DNA from: Alphaproteobacteria bacterium
GTDB lineage: Bacteria; Pseudomonadota; Alphaproteobacteria; Kiloniellales; DSM-21159
Assembly: GCA_030433005.1 (NCBI GenBank)
Contig: JAUILQ010000024.1
Location: forward strand, 1 to 64,000
Length of the DNA stretch: 64,000 bases
Direction of reading: 5' to 3'
Below, in pieces: positions 41,055-49,654 of the stretch (position 1 is the stretch's first letter; the number at the start of each line of letters is the position of its first letter). The notes under the pieces were generated by a model that did not search any database, was not told the origin of the DNA, and saw only the letters and a list, made by a program, of their open reading frames with translations. The translations under genes were made by a program, and so were the position numbers.

Positions 41055-41071
41055 ATGTTATTTTATAACAT
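41055..41071. promoter_or_regulatory. Zur box
   Basis: ATGTTATTTTATAACAT: perfect 7-bp arms around a 3-nt T centre, in the gap between znuA and zur. It matches the GTTAT-ATAAC palindrome known for Zur in alphaproteobacteria and lies 34 and 26 nt from the two start codons. Confidence 0.88.
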
Positions 41072-41096
41072 GCTGCCGTCAAGCTAGATTTGCCCG

Positions 41097-41618
41097 ATGA
41101 CCGACGAACCGCTGGCCTTCCTGCCGCCCCGCCACGATCACGACGCCTGCATCGCGGACGCGCTCGACCGCGCCGAGCGGCTCTGCGCCGATCGCGGCGA
41201 GCGCCTGACCGAGCTGCGGCGCCGCGTGCTCGAGCTGGTCTGGTCGGGCCACGCCCCCCAGGGCGCCTACGACATCCTGGACGCCCTCGGGCAGACGCGC
41301 GGCCGCGTGGCGCCGCCGACGGTCTACCGGGCGCTCGACTTCCTGCAGGCCCAGGGCCTGATCCACCGCATCGAGAGCCTCAACGCCTTCATCGGCTGCC
41401 CGGCCCCGGAGCGCCGCCACAGCGGGCACTTCTTCATCTGCCGGCGCTGCCGCACCGCCGCCGAGCTCGACGCCCGCGCCATCGATCGGGCGATCGACCG
41501 CGAGGCGGGCAGGCTCGGCTTCGTCATCGAGCAGCGCACGGTCGAGCTGCTCGGGCTCTGCGCGCCCTGCCGCGAGGCGGAGGCCACTGCGGCCCCCGGA
41601 CCGACAGGCCGAGCATGA
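41097..41618 (+). CDS. zur: Fur-family zinc uptake regulator Zur
   Basis: 173-residue zinc-sensing repressor of the Fur family. Winged helix (LTELRRRVLELVWSGHAPQG; VAPPTVYRALDFLQAQGLIHRI) and a dimer domain with the structural Zn cysteines FICRRCRT and CAPC, plus HSGHF at the regulatory site. The cysteine pair and the gene context show Zur rather than Fur. First gene of zur-znuC-znuB: the znuC ATG overlaps its stop (ATGA). It should repress both directions through the box at 41055-41071. Confidence 0.92.
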   Translation: MTDEPLAFLPPRHDHDACIADALDRAERLCADRGERLTELRRRVLELVWSGHAPQGAYDILDALGQTRGRVAPPTVYRALDFLQAQGLIHRIESLNAFIGCPAPERRHSGHFFICRRCRTAAELDARAIDRAIDREAGRLGFVIEQRTVELLGLCAPCREAEATAAPGPTGRA

Positions 41619-42370
41619 GCGAGCGGCTCGCCGAGGCGCGGCAGGTCAGCGTCAGCTTCGCCGGCCGCGAGGCCCTGAAGGCCGTCGACTTCTCGATCCG
41701 CCGCGGCGAGATCGTCAGCCTGATCGGCCCCAACGGCTCGGGCAAGTCGACGCTGGTACGGGTCCTGCTCGGCCTGTTGCGCCCCGACCGCGGCAGCGTC
41801 GCCCGCGCGCCGGATCTCAAGGTCGGCTACGTGCCGCAGCGCCTGGCGCTCGACGCAAGCCTGCCGCTGCCGGTCGCCGGCCTGCTCTCGCTGCCGACGA
41901 GGCGCCCCGAGGCCGAGCGCCGCCAGGCGCTGGCCGAGGTCGGCGTGCCGCATCTCTGGGACGCGCAGATCCACGAGCTGTCCGGCGGCGAGCTGCAGCG
42001 CGTCATGCTGGCCCGGGCGATCCTGCGCGGCAGCGACCTGCTGGTGCTCGACGAACCGGCGAGCGCGGTCGACGTCGCGGGCCAGGCCGCGCTCTTCGAC
42101 CTGATCGGCCGGGTCCGCGACCGGCGCGGCTGCGGCGTGCTGCTGGTCTCGCACAACCTCCACGTGGTCATGGCCGGCGCCGACCGGGTGGTCTGCCTGA
42201 ACCACCACGTCTGCTGCACCGGCAGCCCGGAGGCCGTCGGCCTCGACCCGTCCTTCGCCGAACTGTTCGGCGGCTCGGCCCGGGCGCTCGGGCTCTACCA
42301 TCACCATCACGACCACGACCACGCGCTGAGCGGCGAGACCGCGCCGCCGGCGACCGGCACCGGAGGCTAG
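41615..42370 (+). CDS. znuC: zinc ABC transporter ATP-binding protein
   Basis: ATPase subunit of the zinc importer, 251 residues. Walker A GPNGSGKSTLV, Q-loop region VGYVPQRLAL, signature LSGGELQRVMLARA, Walker B LLVLDEPASAVD and the switch histidine in LLVSHNLHVV. The C-terminal tail is rich in histidine (YHHHHDHDHAL), as in other ZnuC proteins, and may hold zinc. Overlaps zur at the start and abuts znuB (its TAG is followed directly by ATG). Confidence 0.93.
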   Translation: MSERLAEARQVSVSFAGREALKAVDFSIRRGEIVSLIGPNGSGKSTLVRVLLGLLRPDRGSVARAPDLKVGYVPQRLALDASLPLPVAGLLSLPTRRPEAERRQALAEVGVPHLWDAQIHELSGGELQRVMLARAILRGSDLLVLDEPASAVDVAGQAALFDLIGRVRDRRGCGVLLVSHNLHVVMAGADRVVCLNHHVCCTGSPEAVGLDPSFAELFGGSARALGLYHHHHDHDHALSGETAPPATGTGG

Positions 42371-43177
42371 ATGCTCGACGATTTCCTGCTGCGCGCGCTG
42401 GCCGCCGGCATCGGCGTCGCGCTGCTCGCCGGTCCGCTCGGCTGCTTCGTGGTCTGGCGGCGCATGGCCTATCTCGGCGACAGCCTCGCCCACTCGGCGC
42501 TGCTCGGCATCGCGATCGGCCTGCTGCTCGACCTCGAGGCCACGCTGGCCATCGTCTTCGCCGGCCTCGCCTTCGCGGTGCTGCTGGTCGGCCTGCAGCA
42601 GCAGCGCCAGCTCGCCACCGACACGCTGCTCGGCCTGCTCGCCCACTCCGGCCTGGCCATCGGCCTGGTCGTGCTGTCCTTCGCCGAGGGCGTGCGCGTC
42701 GACCTGATGGGCTACCTGTTCGGCGACGTACTGGCGGTGCGCTCCCGCGACCTGCTGTGGATCTGGGGCGGCGGCGCGCTGCTGGTCGGCGTGCTGGCGG
42801 CGCTCTGGCGGCCGCTGCTGCTCGCGACCCTGCAGGAGGACATGGCGCGCGCCGAGGGTCAGCCGGTGCTGGCCCTGCGCTTCGCCCTGACGCTGCTGCT
42901 GGCCCTGACCGTGGCGCTGGCCATGAAGGTGGTCGGCATCCTGCTGATCACCTCGCTGCTGATCGTGCCGGCCGCCGCCGCCCGGCCGCTGGCGCGCACG
43001 CCGGTCGCCATGGCGCTGATCGCCGCGGCCGCCGGCAGCCTCTCGGTCGCCGGCGGCATCGGCGGCTCCTACCTGGCCGACACGCCGACCGGCCCGAGCA
43101 TCGTCGTCGCCGCGCTGCTGCTGTTCCTGCTCAGCCAGGCCGCGAGCGCCCTGGCGCGGCGCGCGCGGGCCGCCTGA
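42371..43177 (+). CDS. znuB: zinc ABC transporter permease
   Basis: 268-residue inner-membrane permease of the ABC-3 family with about eight helices. Family blocks: FVVWRRMAYLGDSLAHSALLG near the N-terminus, LLAHSGLAIGLVVL in the middle and ALAMKVVGILLITSLLIVPAAAARPLA near the end. Starts immediately after the znuC stop. The stop codon is inside a 17-nt tandem duplication (43174-43208). Confidence 0.93.
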   Translation: MLDDFLLRALAAGIGVALLAGPLGCFVVWRRMAYLGDSLAHSALLGIAIGLLLDLEATLAIVFAGLAFAVLLVGLQQQRQLATDTLLGLLAHSGLAIGLVVLSFAEGVRVDLMGYLFGDVLAVRSRDLLWIWGGGALLVGVLAALWRPLLLATLQEDMARAEGQPVLALRFALTLLLALTVALAMKVVGILLITSLLIVPAAAARPLARTPVAMALIAAAAGSLSVAGGIGGSYLADTPTGPSIVVAALLLFLLSQAASALARRARAA

Positions 43178-43241
43178 GGAACAAGCCCGCCTGAGGAACA
43201 AGCCCGCCTGGGTCGGCCCGACTCGGCCGGCCCGCCGGCGC

Positions 43242-43793
43242 CTACTTGCCGCCCTTGGCCGCCTCGGCCTCGTCGTGGCGGCGCATCGCCTTCTCGATCA
43301 TCTTGTGGGCCTCGCCGGGCTCGCCCCAGGTCTTGATCTTGACCCACTTGCCCTTCTCCAGGTCCTTGTAGTGCTGGAAGAAGTGGGCGATCTGGTCGAT
43401 CAGGATCTGCGGCAGGTCGCGCCAGGAGTGCACGTCGCTGTAGTAGGGATGCAGGGCGTCGGCCGGCACCGCCAGCACCTTCTCGTCCTCGCCCTTCTCG
43501 TCGTCCATGATCAGCACGCCGATCGGCCGCGCCCGCACGATGGCGCCGGGCACCACCGGCTGCGGGCCGGCGACCAGCACGTCGACCGGGTCGCCGTCGT
43601 CGGACAGCGTGTGCGGCACGAAGCCGTAGTTGCAGGGGTAGAACATCGCCGTGTGCAGGAAGCGGTCGACGAAGATCGCCCCGGAGTCCTTGTCCAGCTC
43701 GTACTTGACCGGCTCGCTGCCGACCGGAACCTCGATCACGACGTTGACCTCGAACGGCGGATTGGTTCCGACCGATACCTTGCTCAAATCCAA
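43242..43793 (-). CDS. ppa: inorganic pyrophosphatase
   Basis: Family I soluble pyrophosphatase, hydrolysing PPi to phosphate and so pulling biosynthetic reactions. 183 residues; catalytic blocks are [39 protein letters not shown] (the D-x-D-P-x-D metal motif), [14 protein letters not shown] and [19 protein letters not shown] at 43793 is the start (AGGAG upstream; no in-frame ATG in the right place). Single gene on the minus strand after znuB. Confidence 0.95.
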   Translation of the reverse strand: MDLSKVSVGTNPPFEVNVVIEVPVGSEPVKYELDKDSGAIFVDRFLHTAMFYPCNYGFVPHTLSDDGDPVDVLVAGPQPVVPGAIVRARPIGVLIMDDEKGEDEKVLAVPADALHPYYSDVHSWRDLPQILIDQIAHFFQHYKDLEKGKWVKIKTWGEPGEAHKMIEKAMRRHDEAEAAKGGK

Positions 43794-43875
43794 AACTCGA
43801 TCTCCTGATGCCTGGTCCGCTGCTGCACCGATGACGGCATCCCGCTCCCTCGCCGCACGCCTTCGCGGAACGGCA

Positions 43876-43911
43876 GCGCCCGGCGGGACAGGCGAGCCTG
43901 CCGCCGGGCGC
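43876..43911. terminator. strong hairpin downstream of the epimerase gene
   Basis: GCGCCCGGCGG (43876-43886) pairs with CCGCCGGGCGC (43901-43911); inside it CAGGC-GA-GCCTG adds five more pairs. No U-run on either side. It lies between the epimerase stop and ppa, both on the minus strand, and may end the epimerase transcript. Confidence 0.5.
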
Positions 43912-43991
43912 CGGCCCCGCGGGCACGGCCTCTTCTCGATTCCGGCGCCGCTGCCGGGACCCTGGCGGGGCCGGGAGCGGCGGGCCGAGGG

Positions 43992-45032
43992 CTACTCGGC
44001 GGCGGCGCCCTTCTCGCGCGCCACCATCTGGTCGTGGATCCAGCGATAGGTCTTTTCCATGCCCTCTTCCAGCCGAATCGAGGGGGCCCAGCCCATTTTC
44101 TCCTGGATCAGCGTGTTGTCGGAGTTGCGCCCGCGCACGCCCTTGGGCGCGTCCAGCTTGTAGTTGCGCTTCAGCGTGATGCCGGCGATGCCCTCGACGA
44201 TCGAGACCAGCTCGTTGATCGAGACCAGCTGGTCGGAGCCGATGTTGAGCGGCTCGACGATGTCGCTGGCGAGCAGCCGGCGCGTGCCGGTCAGGCAGTC
44301 GTCGATGAACATGAAGCTGCGCGTCTGCTCGCCGTCGCCCCAGATCTCGATCTCGTGGCGGCCCGACAGCTTGGCCGCGACGACCTTGCGGCAGATCGCC
44401 GCCGGCGCCTTCTCGCGGCCGCCGTCCCAGGTGCCGTAGGGGCCGTAGACGTTGTGGTAGCGCGCGACCCGCGTCGCCAGGCCGTAGTCCTCGCGGAAGT
44501 GCCGGCACATGCGCTCGCTGAACAGCTTCTCCCAGCCGTAGCCGTCCTCCGGCATCGCCGGGTAGGCGTCGGCCTCCTTGAGTGCGGTGACCTGCGCGTC
44601 GGTCTGCTTGTCGGCAGCGTAGACGCAGGCCGAGGAGGAGAAGAAGAAGCGCTCGGTGCCGGCGTCGCGGGCGGCCATCAGCATGTGGGTGTTGATCAGC
44701 ACCGTCAGCATGCACTCGGCCTTGTGGGTCTCGATGAAGCCCATGCCGCCCATGTCGGCCGCCAGGTTGAAGATCGTCGCCGCCTCCTTGGCGGCCTCGC
44801 GGCAGGCGCCGATCTCGCGCAGGTCGAGCACCCGGTTGTCGGCCTCTGGAAAGCGCTGGTACCACTCGCTGAAGGGCTTGCAGTCGACGGCGCGCACGCG
44901 GCTGTGGCCGTCGCGCAGCAGGTCGGCCACCAGATGGCCGCCGATGAAGCCGCCCGCACCGGTGACCAGGACCAGGGAATCCTTCGCGCCCGGCTCGTCG
45001 CCGCGGTTGTCGTTGCCCCCGCCCGTCGTCAT
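43992..45032 (-). CDS. NAD-dependent sugar epimerase, GDP-mannose 3,5-epimerase-like
   Basis: 346-residue extended SDR. NAD loop LVLVTGAGGFIGGHLVADLL, the AADMGGMGFI segment, the catalytic serine in FFSSSACVYAADKQ and Y-x-x-x-K as YGWEKLFSER. AADMGGMGFI and the YGWEKL form are typical of GDP-mannose 3,5-epimerases and their bacterial relatives that make GDP-L-galactose type sugars. Neighbours (O-antigen ligase divergent, glycosyltransferase beyond) suggest surface polysaccharide synthesis. The exact nucleotide sugar is not proven. Confidence 0.83.
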   Translation of the reverse strand: MTTGGGNDNRGDEPGAKDSLVLVTGAGGFIGGHLVADLLRDGHSRVRAVDCKPFSEWYQRFPEADNRVLDLREIGACREAAKEAATIFNLAADMGGMGFIETHKAECMLTVLINTHMLMAARDAGTERFFFSSSACVYAADKQTDAQVTALKEADAYPAMPEDGYGWEKLFSERMCRHFREDYGLATRVARYHNVYGPYGTWDGGREKAPAAICRKVVAAKLSGRHEIEIWGDGEQTRSFMFIDDCLTGTRRLLASDIVEPLNIGSDQLVSINELVSIVEGIAGITLKRNYKLDAPKGVRGRNSDNTLIQEKMGWAPSIRLEEGMEKTYRWIHDQMVAREKGAAAE

Positions 45033-45310
45033 GCCGCCTCGCCCGATTCGCGTCCCGCAGAAGTGCGCGGAAGTCTAACCGATCGCCTCGCCCGAGGCGA
45101 AGCGCCTTGTTGCGGTGCGGTGTCTTGCCCCGGGGCCGCGCCCCATGCCATTGAAAGGCCGTGAGTTCCTGAAGATCCGCCGCCGACAGCTGCGGCGTCG
45201 CCGGTGCGGCGGTCGCGCGTCGCGCCCGCCCCTCGCCGACCAGACTCCCCGTCGCCCTTCTCACAGTCTCCCGAAGCAGCCCGAGCAGCAGCCCGCCCCC
45301 CCGAGAGCCG

Positions 45311-46537
45311 ATGTCTCGCCCCTTCCCCCTTCTCGCGTCGCGCCTCGACGCCGCGGCCCTCCTGGTGCTGGCCTTCGCCTTCCCGGGCATGGCGGTGCTG
45401 CTGCCGCTCGCGGTGGTGCCGCTCATGCTGGCGGTCGCCGCCGCCTGCCTGCTCGCCGAGTGGCTGGCCGGCGCCGGCTTCAGCCGGCCGCGCCCGGCGG
45501 TCGCCCTGGCCGGCTCGGCTTTCGCCGGCTGGGCCCTGCTCTCGGCGCTCTGGTCGATCGAGCCGGCGACCTCGCTGCAGACCTGGGCCAGGGTCATGCC
45601 GACCCTGGCCGCCGGCGGCTTCCTGATCCTGCACGCCGGCCGCGCCCCGGCGGCGCTGCGGCGCCGGCTCGGCGCCTGGCTGCTCGCCGGCGTCGCGGTC
45701 GCCGCCGGGCTGATGCTCGTCGAGGGCGCGTTCGGGCGGCCGATCAACCTGTTCCTGGCCGGGCTGGTCGACCAGCTGCCGGAGAGCGGCGCCTTCCGCC
45801 TCTACCGGATGAACCGCGGCGCGGTCGCCCTGGCGATCCTGGTCTGGCCGGCCGCCGCGGCGCTCGCCGCCCGCCTGCCGCGCGGCCGCCGCTGGCTGGC
45901 GCTGCTGCTGCCGCTGGCGACGATCGGCCTGCTGACCGGCTTCGTCAGCGCCTCGGCGATCGTCGGCTGCACCCTCGGTCTCGCCGCCGCGCTGGCCGCC
46001 GCCGCGGCGCCCCGGCTGGTCGCGCGCAGCCTGCTCGGCGGCCTGGCGGTCGTGGCGCTGGTCATGCCGCTCGTCGGCAAGGGCATGGCCGACCTCGGGC
46101 TGGTCGAGCGCGAAGGCCTCGACTTCTCCTGGCGCCACCGGGTCTTCATCTGGGACTACACCGCCGGCCAGATCGCCGAGCGGCCGCTGCTCGGCTTCGG
46201 CTTCGACGCCTCGCGCAGCCTCGCCAAGCCCGAGGCGCCGCGCTTCGACGAGACCCACGAGGCGCTGCCGCTGCACCCGCACAACGCGCCGCTGCAGGTC
46301 TGGGTCGAGCTCGGCCTGGTCGGCCTGCTGCTCGGCGGCGCGCTGCTGCTGCTGGCCCTGGCGCGCCTGCGCCGGGCGCCGCCGCTGACCGCGGCGCTCG
46401 ACATGGGCCTGGGCGTCAGCCTGACGGTCATCGGCCTGGTCGCCTACGGCATCTGGCAGTACCACTGGCTGACCGTGCCGCTGGTCGGCGCCGCCCTGCT
46501 GCGCGCCGTCGGCCCTCCGGAAGAAGAAGCGCGGTAG
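45311..46537 (+). CDS. O-antigen ligase family membrane protein
   Basis: 408 residues, about eleven membrane helices and a large periplasmic loop (about 235-330) holding the Wzy_C hallmark, HPHNAPLQVWVELGLVGLLL, preceded by WRHRVFIWDYTAGQIAERPLLGFG with conserved arginine, tyrosine and histidine. Members either ligate O-antigen to lipid A core (WaaL) or polymerise repeats (Wzy). 278 nt of divergent spacing from the epimerase gene holds no other gene. Downstream lies a family C repeat, then a glycosyltransferase on the other strand. Confidence 0.87.
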   Translation: MSRPFPLLASRLDAAALLVLAFAFPGMAVLLPLAVVPLMLAVAAACLLAEWLAGAGFSRPRPAVALAGSAFAGWALLSALWSIEPATSLQTWARVMPTLAAGGFLILHAGRAPAALRRRLGAWLLAGVAVAAGLMLVEGAFGRPINLFLAGLVDQLPESGAFRLYRMNRGAVALAILVWPAAAALAARLPRGRRWLALLLPLATIGLLTGFVSASAIVGCTLGLAAALAAAAAPRLVARSLLGGLAVVALVMPLVGKGMADLGLVEREGLDFSWRHRVFIWDYTAGQIAERPLLGFGFDASRSLAKPEAPRFDETHEALPLHPHNAPLQVWVELGLVGLLLGGALLLLALARLRRAPPLTAALDMGLGVSLTVIGLVAYGIWQYHWLTVPLVGAALLRAVGPPEEEAR

Positions 46538-46599
46538 CGCTGGCGCCGCCAGCGCCGGCCCCGGCCCGCGCCCCTCGAGTGACACTCGGGCGCGAAGCG

Positions 46600-46652
46600 G
46601 GGGCCACCCACGACAGTATCCTGAGTGGGTGGCCGGGCGGGGGAGAGGGCCG
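46600..46652. repeat. interspersed repeat, family C
   Basis: CCACCCACGACAGTATCCTG then GTGGGTGGCCGGGCGGGGGA: a short hairpin (CCACCCA with TGGGTGG) plus a GC-rich arm. The ATCCTG-GTGGGTGGCCGGG core recurs in both orientations at 48.71-48.84 kb. It separates the convergent O-antigen ligase and glycosyltransferase genes. Confidence 0.65.
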
Positions 46653-46675
46653 GTGCCGAGAGGCCTGGAAGGCCT

Positions 46676-47806
46676 CTACTCGGTCAAGGACTCGTAAAGC
46701 GCCAGGGTCCGGGCGTTGACCGCGGCCAGGTCGAACTCGCTCTCGGCGACCGCGCGCGCCCGCGCGCCGAGCGTCCGGCGCAGCGCCGGCTCGGCGTCGA
46801 GGCGCAGGAAGGCCCCGGCCAGCGCCGCCGGGTCGCCGGGCGGCACCAGCAGGCCGGTCTCGCCCTCGCGGCAGACCTCGCGGCAGCCCGGCACGTCGCT
46901 GGCGACCAGCGCGCGCCCCGCCGCGGCGCCCTCGATCAGGCAGCGCGGCACGCCCTCGCCGTACTGGCTGGGCAGGCAGACGAGGTGGGCAGCCGCCATC
47001 AGCGCCGCCATGTCGTCGCGCCGCCCGAGCCACTCGACCACGCCCTCGTCGTGCCAGGCCCGGAGCTGCGCCTCGGGAATCGCGTCGGGATTGCCGGGGT
47101 CGGGCGCGCCGACCAGCAGGAAGCGGAAGCCCGGCCGCTCGGCCCGGGCCCGCCGCGCCGCCTCGACGTAGACGCCGATGCCCTTCTTGGCGATCAGGCG
47201 CGAGGCCAGCAGCACGGTCGTCGGCCCGGCGGGCTCCGGCGTCGCCGCGAAGGCCTCGAGGTCGACGCCCGAGCCGCGGATCAGCACGGTGCGCGGCTGC
47301 AGGTAGCCGGCGGCGGCCAGCGCCCGGCCGTCGTCGGGGTTCTGCACCAGCAGGCGCGTGCGGTCGCGCGCCAGCAGCGCCAGGTAGCGCGGGATCGCGC
47401 GCTGCAGCAGGCGCCAGACCAGCCCGGGATCGTGGTAGGTGCGCCCGACCCCGGTGACCGCCAGCACGATCGCGGGCACGCCGGCGAGGCGCGCGCCGAG
47501 CAGGCCCGGCACCACCGCCTTGAGGGTGACGGAGTGCAGCAGGGCGGGCCTGAGGCGCCGGCAGAGGCGCGCGACCGCCAGCGCGGTGCGCAGTTCGCCC
47601 AGCGGCCGGAGGCCGAAGCGCTCGATCGGCAGGGCGTGGAAGGTCAGGCCCGCCGCCTCGATCTCCGGCACCCGCGCATCGGCGCGCGAGGCGACGTGGA
47701 CCTGCCAGCCGGCGTCGCGCGCCGCGCAGGCCAGCGCCAGGCGGTGCGACAGGAAGAAGCCGGTGTCGTTGATCAGGAACAGCAGGCGGCGGTCGGGAGG
47801 CGGCAT
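46676..47806 (-). CDS. glycosyltransferase, family 4 (GT-B)
   Basis: 376-residue GT-B enzyme. Begins LLFLINDTGFFLSHRLALAC (acceptor domain), HSVTLKAVVPGLLGARLAG in the middle, then the donor domain from about 190 with LIRGSGVDL, VLLASRLIAKKGIGVYVEAA, FLLVGAPDPGNP and the E-x7-E region PSQYGEGVPRCLIEGAAAGR. Likely adds a sugar to a lipid-linked glycan in the cytoplasm, together with the nearby epimerase and O-antigen ligase. The sugar cannot be named. Confidence 0.88.
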   Translation of the reverse strand: MPPPDRRLLFLINDTGFFLSHRLALACAARDAGWQVHVASRADARVPEIEAAGLTFHALPIERFGLRPLGELRTALAVARLCRRLRPALLHSVTLKAVVPGLLGARLAGVPAIVLAVTGVGRTYHDPGLVWRLLQRAIPRYLALLARDRTRLLVQNPDDGRALAAAGYLQPRTVLIRGSGVDLEAFAATPEPAGPTTVLLASRLIAKKGIGVYVEAARRARAERPGFRFLLVGAPDPGNPDAIPEAQLRAWHDEGVVEWLGRRDDMAALMAAAHLVCLPSQYGEGVPRCLIEGAAAGRALVASDVPGCREVCREGETGLLVPPGDPAALAGAFLRLDAEPALRRTLGARARAVAESEFDLAAVNARTLALYESLTE

Positions 47807-47961
47807 GGCGGCGAGGTCTTGGCACGTCGGCCGCGCCGCGGCAAGCCGCCGCGGCGGCGCCCCCGGGCGCTTTCGCTTTCGCCGACAGGCTCCGCGCCCC
47901 TACATTGACGGACAGCCCGCCGTTTCCTTCCGTCGCCGACCCGAGGTCCCGCCGCCCCGCC

Positions 47962-48636
47962 ATGCCGCCCCTGCTCGACGCCCGCACCCCGCCGCCGCCG
48001 CGCCAGGGCCCCAACGGCCCGGCCCTGACCCTGGCCCCGGCACCGCTCGCCATCGTGCTGCTGCTGCTGGTCGCCTTCGCCGCCCAGCGCCTGGCCCCGG
48101 GGGCGCTCGCCCAGTGGATCTTCGTGCACGGCGCGCTGGTCATCTTCGTCGACGGCCAGGCGCACTGGGACCGGCTCTACACCCTGGTCACCTCGATGTT
48201 CCTGCACGACGGCTGGCTGCACTTCGGCTTCAACGCCTTCTGGGTGGCGACCATCGGCTCGCTGGTCCACCGCTTCCTCGGGCCCTGGCGCTTCCTGCTG
48301 CTGTTCTTCCTCGGCGGCATCGCCGGCGGCCTCGCGCTGGTGCTCGGCCACTGGGGCGAGACGGTGATCGCGATCGGCGCCTCGGGCGCGGTCTTCGCCC
48401 TGCTCGGCGCCGCCGGCCACCTCTTCGTCGCGCGCCCCGGCGACGACCCGAAGGAGCGCCTCAAGCGCCTCGGCGCCTTCGTGCTGGTGATGATGGCGCT
48501 GAACCTCGCCTTCGCCTCCTTCGGCAGCCTGCCCGGCGCCGACGAGGGCGACGTCGCCTGGGAGGCCCACGCCGGCGGCTTCGTCGCCGGGCTGCTGCTG
48601 TTTCCGGTCCTGGCGCGGCGGAAGAAGAGCATGTGA
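47962..48636 (+). CDS. rhomboid-family intramembrane serine protease
   Basis: 224 residues, about six helices. Catalytic serine in IGASGAVFALLGA (G-x-S-G) and catalytic histidine in VAWEAHAGGFVAGLL; the L1 loop and MFLHDGWLHFGFNAFW (H-x-x-x-N type oxyanion residues) are in the right place. A proline-rich cytosolic N-terminus of about 30 residues comes first. ATG at 47962 is preferred; a TTG at 47905 would lengthen the tail. It starts 156 nt from the divergent glycosyltransferase. Confidence 0.88.
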   Translation: MPPLLDARTPPPPRQGPNGPALTLAPAPLAIVLLLLVAFAAQRLAPGALAQWIFVHGALVIFVDGQAHWDRLYTLVTSMFLHDGWLHFGFNAFWVATIGSLVHRFLGPWRFLLLFFLGGIAGGLALVLGHWGETVIAIGASGAVFALLGAAGHLFVARPGDDPKERLKRLGAFVLVMMALNLAFASFGSLPGADEGDVAWEAHAGGFVAGLLLFPVLARRKKSM

Positions 48637-48842
48637 TGTCGCGAGCGCCGTCTCCGACGGCGCCGGCACTCGCTTCTCGTAGAAGATCGCTCCGCGATCT
48701 CCGGCTCCAGCCCTCTCCCCCACCCGGCCGGATTGTCGCGAGCGCCGTCTCCGACGGCGCCGGCTCCAGCCCGCTCCCCCACCCGGCCACCCATTCCAGG
48801 ATACTGACGTGGGTGGCCGGGTGGGGGAGCGGGCTGGAGCCG
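48637..48842. repeat. direct and inverted repeats, family C
   Basis: A 31-nt sequence occurs identically at 48637-48667 and 48734-48764 (TGTCGCGAGCGCC...GGCGCCGGC), beginning at the end of the rhomboid gene. A perfect 33-bp inverted repeat follows: 48761-48793 with 48810-48842, 16-nt loop. The arms carry GGGTGGCCGGGTGGGGGAGC, related to 46.6 kb. This fills the gap between the convergent rhomboid and TauE genes and may act as a two-way terminator. Confidence 0.85.
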
Positions 48843-48847
48843 CCTAC

Positions 48848-49630
48848 CTAACCAGCCAGCCCCCGCCGCACCAGGCTCGCGCCCATCAGCAGCAGGACGG
48901 CCAGCAGGACGCGGCGGAACAGCGTCTGGGGCACGACCCGGCGCAGGCGCTGGCCGGCCAGCACGCCGAGCATGACCGGGGCGACGAAGACCGCCGAGGC
49001 GAGCAGCTCGGGCCAGCCGAGCACGCCACGCACCGCCAGCGTCGCCCAGAGCGGCAGGCCGGCGGCGACGAAGGCCAGGCCGACGGCGCAGACGAAGGCG
49101 TCCTTGGTCAGCTTGAGCGAGACCAGGTAGACGATGATCGGCGGCCCGAAGAAGTTGGAGAGGCCGCCGAGCGCCCCGGCGAGCAGCCCGACCAGCGGGC
49201 CGAGCGGCCGCTCCAGGCGCGGCGGCACGGTCACGCGGTCGCTGACCAGGCTGAACAGCGCGAAGGCCATGACGATGACGCCGAGCGTCAGGTAGGTCGT
49301 CGCCGCGTCGAGCGCGACCAGCAGCTGCGCGCTGGCGAGACAGGTGACCATGGCGACCAGGATCATCGGCCAGAAGCGCCGCAAGGTCGGCGCGACCAGC
49401 CGCCGGTCGAGGCCCTGGTAGAGGTTGGAGACCAGGATCGGCAGGGTCATCACGGCGATCGCGGTCGGCACCGGCATGACCTGGGAGAGCAGCGGCACGG
49501 CGACCAGCGGCAGGCCGATGCCGAGCACGCCCTTGACCCCGCCGGCGACCAGCATGACGCCGGCGAGCAGCGCCAGGCCGAGCAGCTCGACGTGCAGCGA
49601 GGCGGCCAGGTCGGCCACAAAGCCGCTCAT
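48848..49630 (-). CDS. TauE/SafE family sulfite/anion exporter (TSUP)
   Basis: 260-residue inner-membrane protein with about eight helices in two repeats; LALLAGVMLVAGGVKGVLGIGLP opens the first and LGALSNFFG-like GGLSNFFGPPIIVYLVSLKL opens the second, the TSUP pattern. Substrates in the family are sulfite, sulfoacetate, taurine or related organosulfur compounds; this one is not assigned. The start is 24 nt after the FAD reductase gene, so they probably share a transcript. Confidence 0.88.
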   Translation of the reverse strand: MSGFVADLAASLHVELLGLALLAGVMLVAGGVKGVLGIGLPLVAVPLLSQVMPVPTAIAVMTLPILVSNLYQGLDRRLVAPTLRRFWPMILVAMVTCLASAQLLVALDAATTYLTLGVIVMAFALFSLVSDRVTVPPRLERPLGPLVGLLAGALGGLSNFFGPPIIVYLVSLKLTKDAFVCAVGLAFVAAGLPLWATLAVRGVLGWPELLASAVFVAPVMLGVLAGQRLRRVVPQTLFRRVLLAVLLLMGASLVRRGLAG

Positions 49631-49654
49631 GGGAATGCGCTCACCGAACGCCCT

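Noticed and set aside
43069-45747. 892-codon minus-strand frame across znuB, ppa and the epimerase
   Set aside because: Out-of-frame reading of genes with clear motifs in other frames; composition biased to A, R, G, P.
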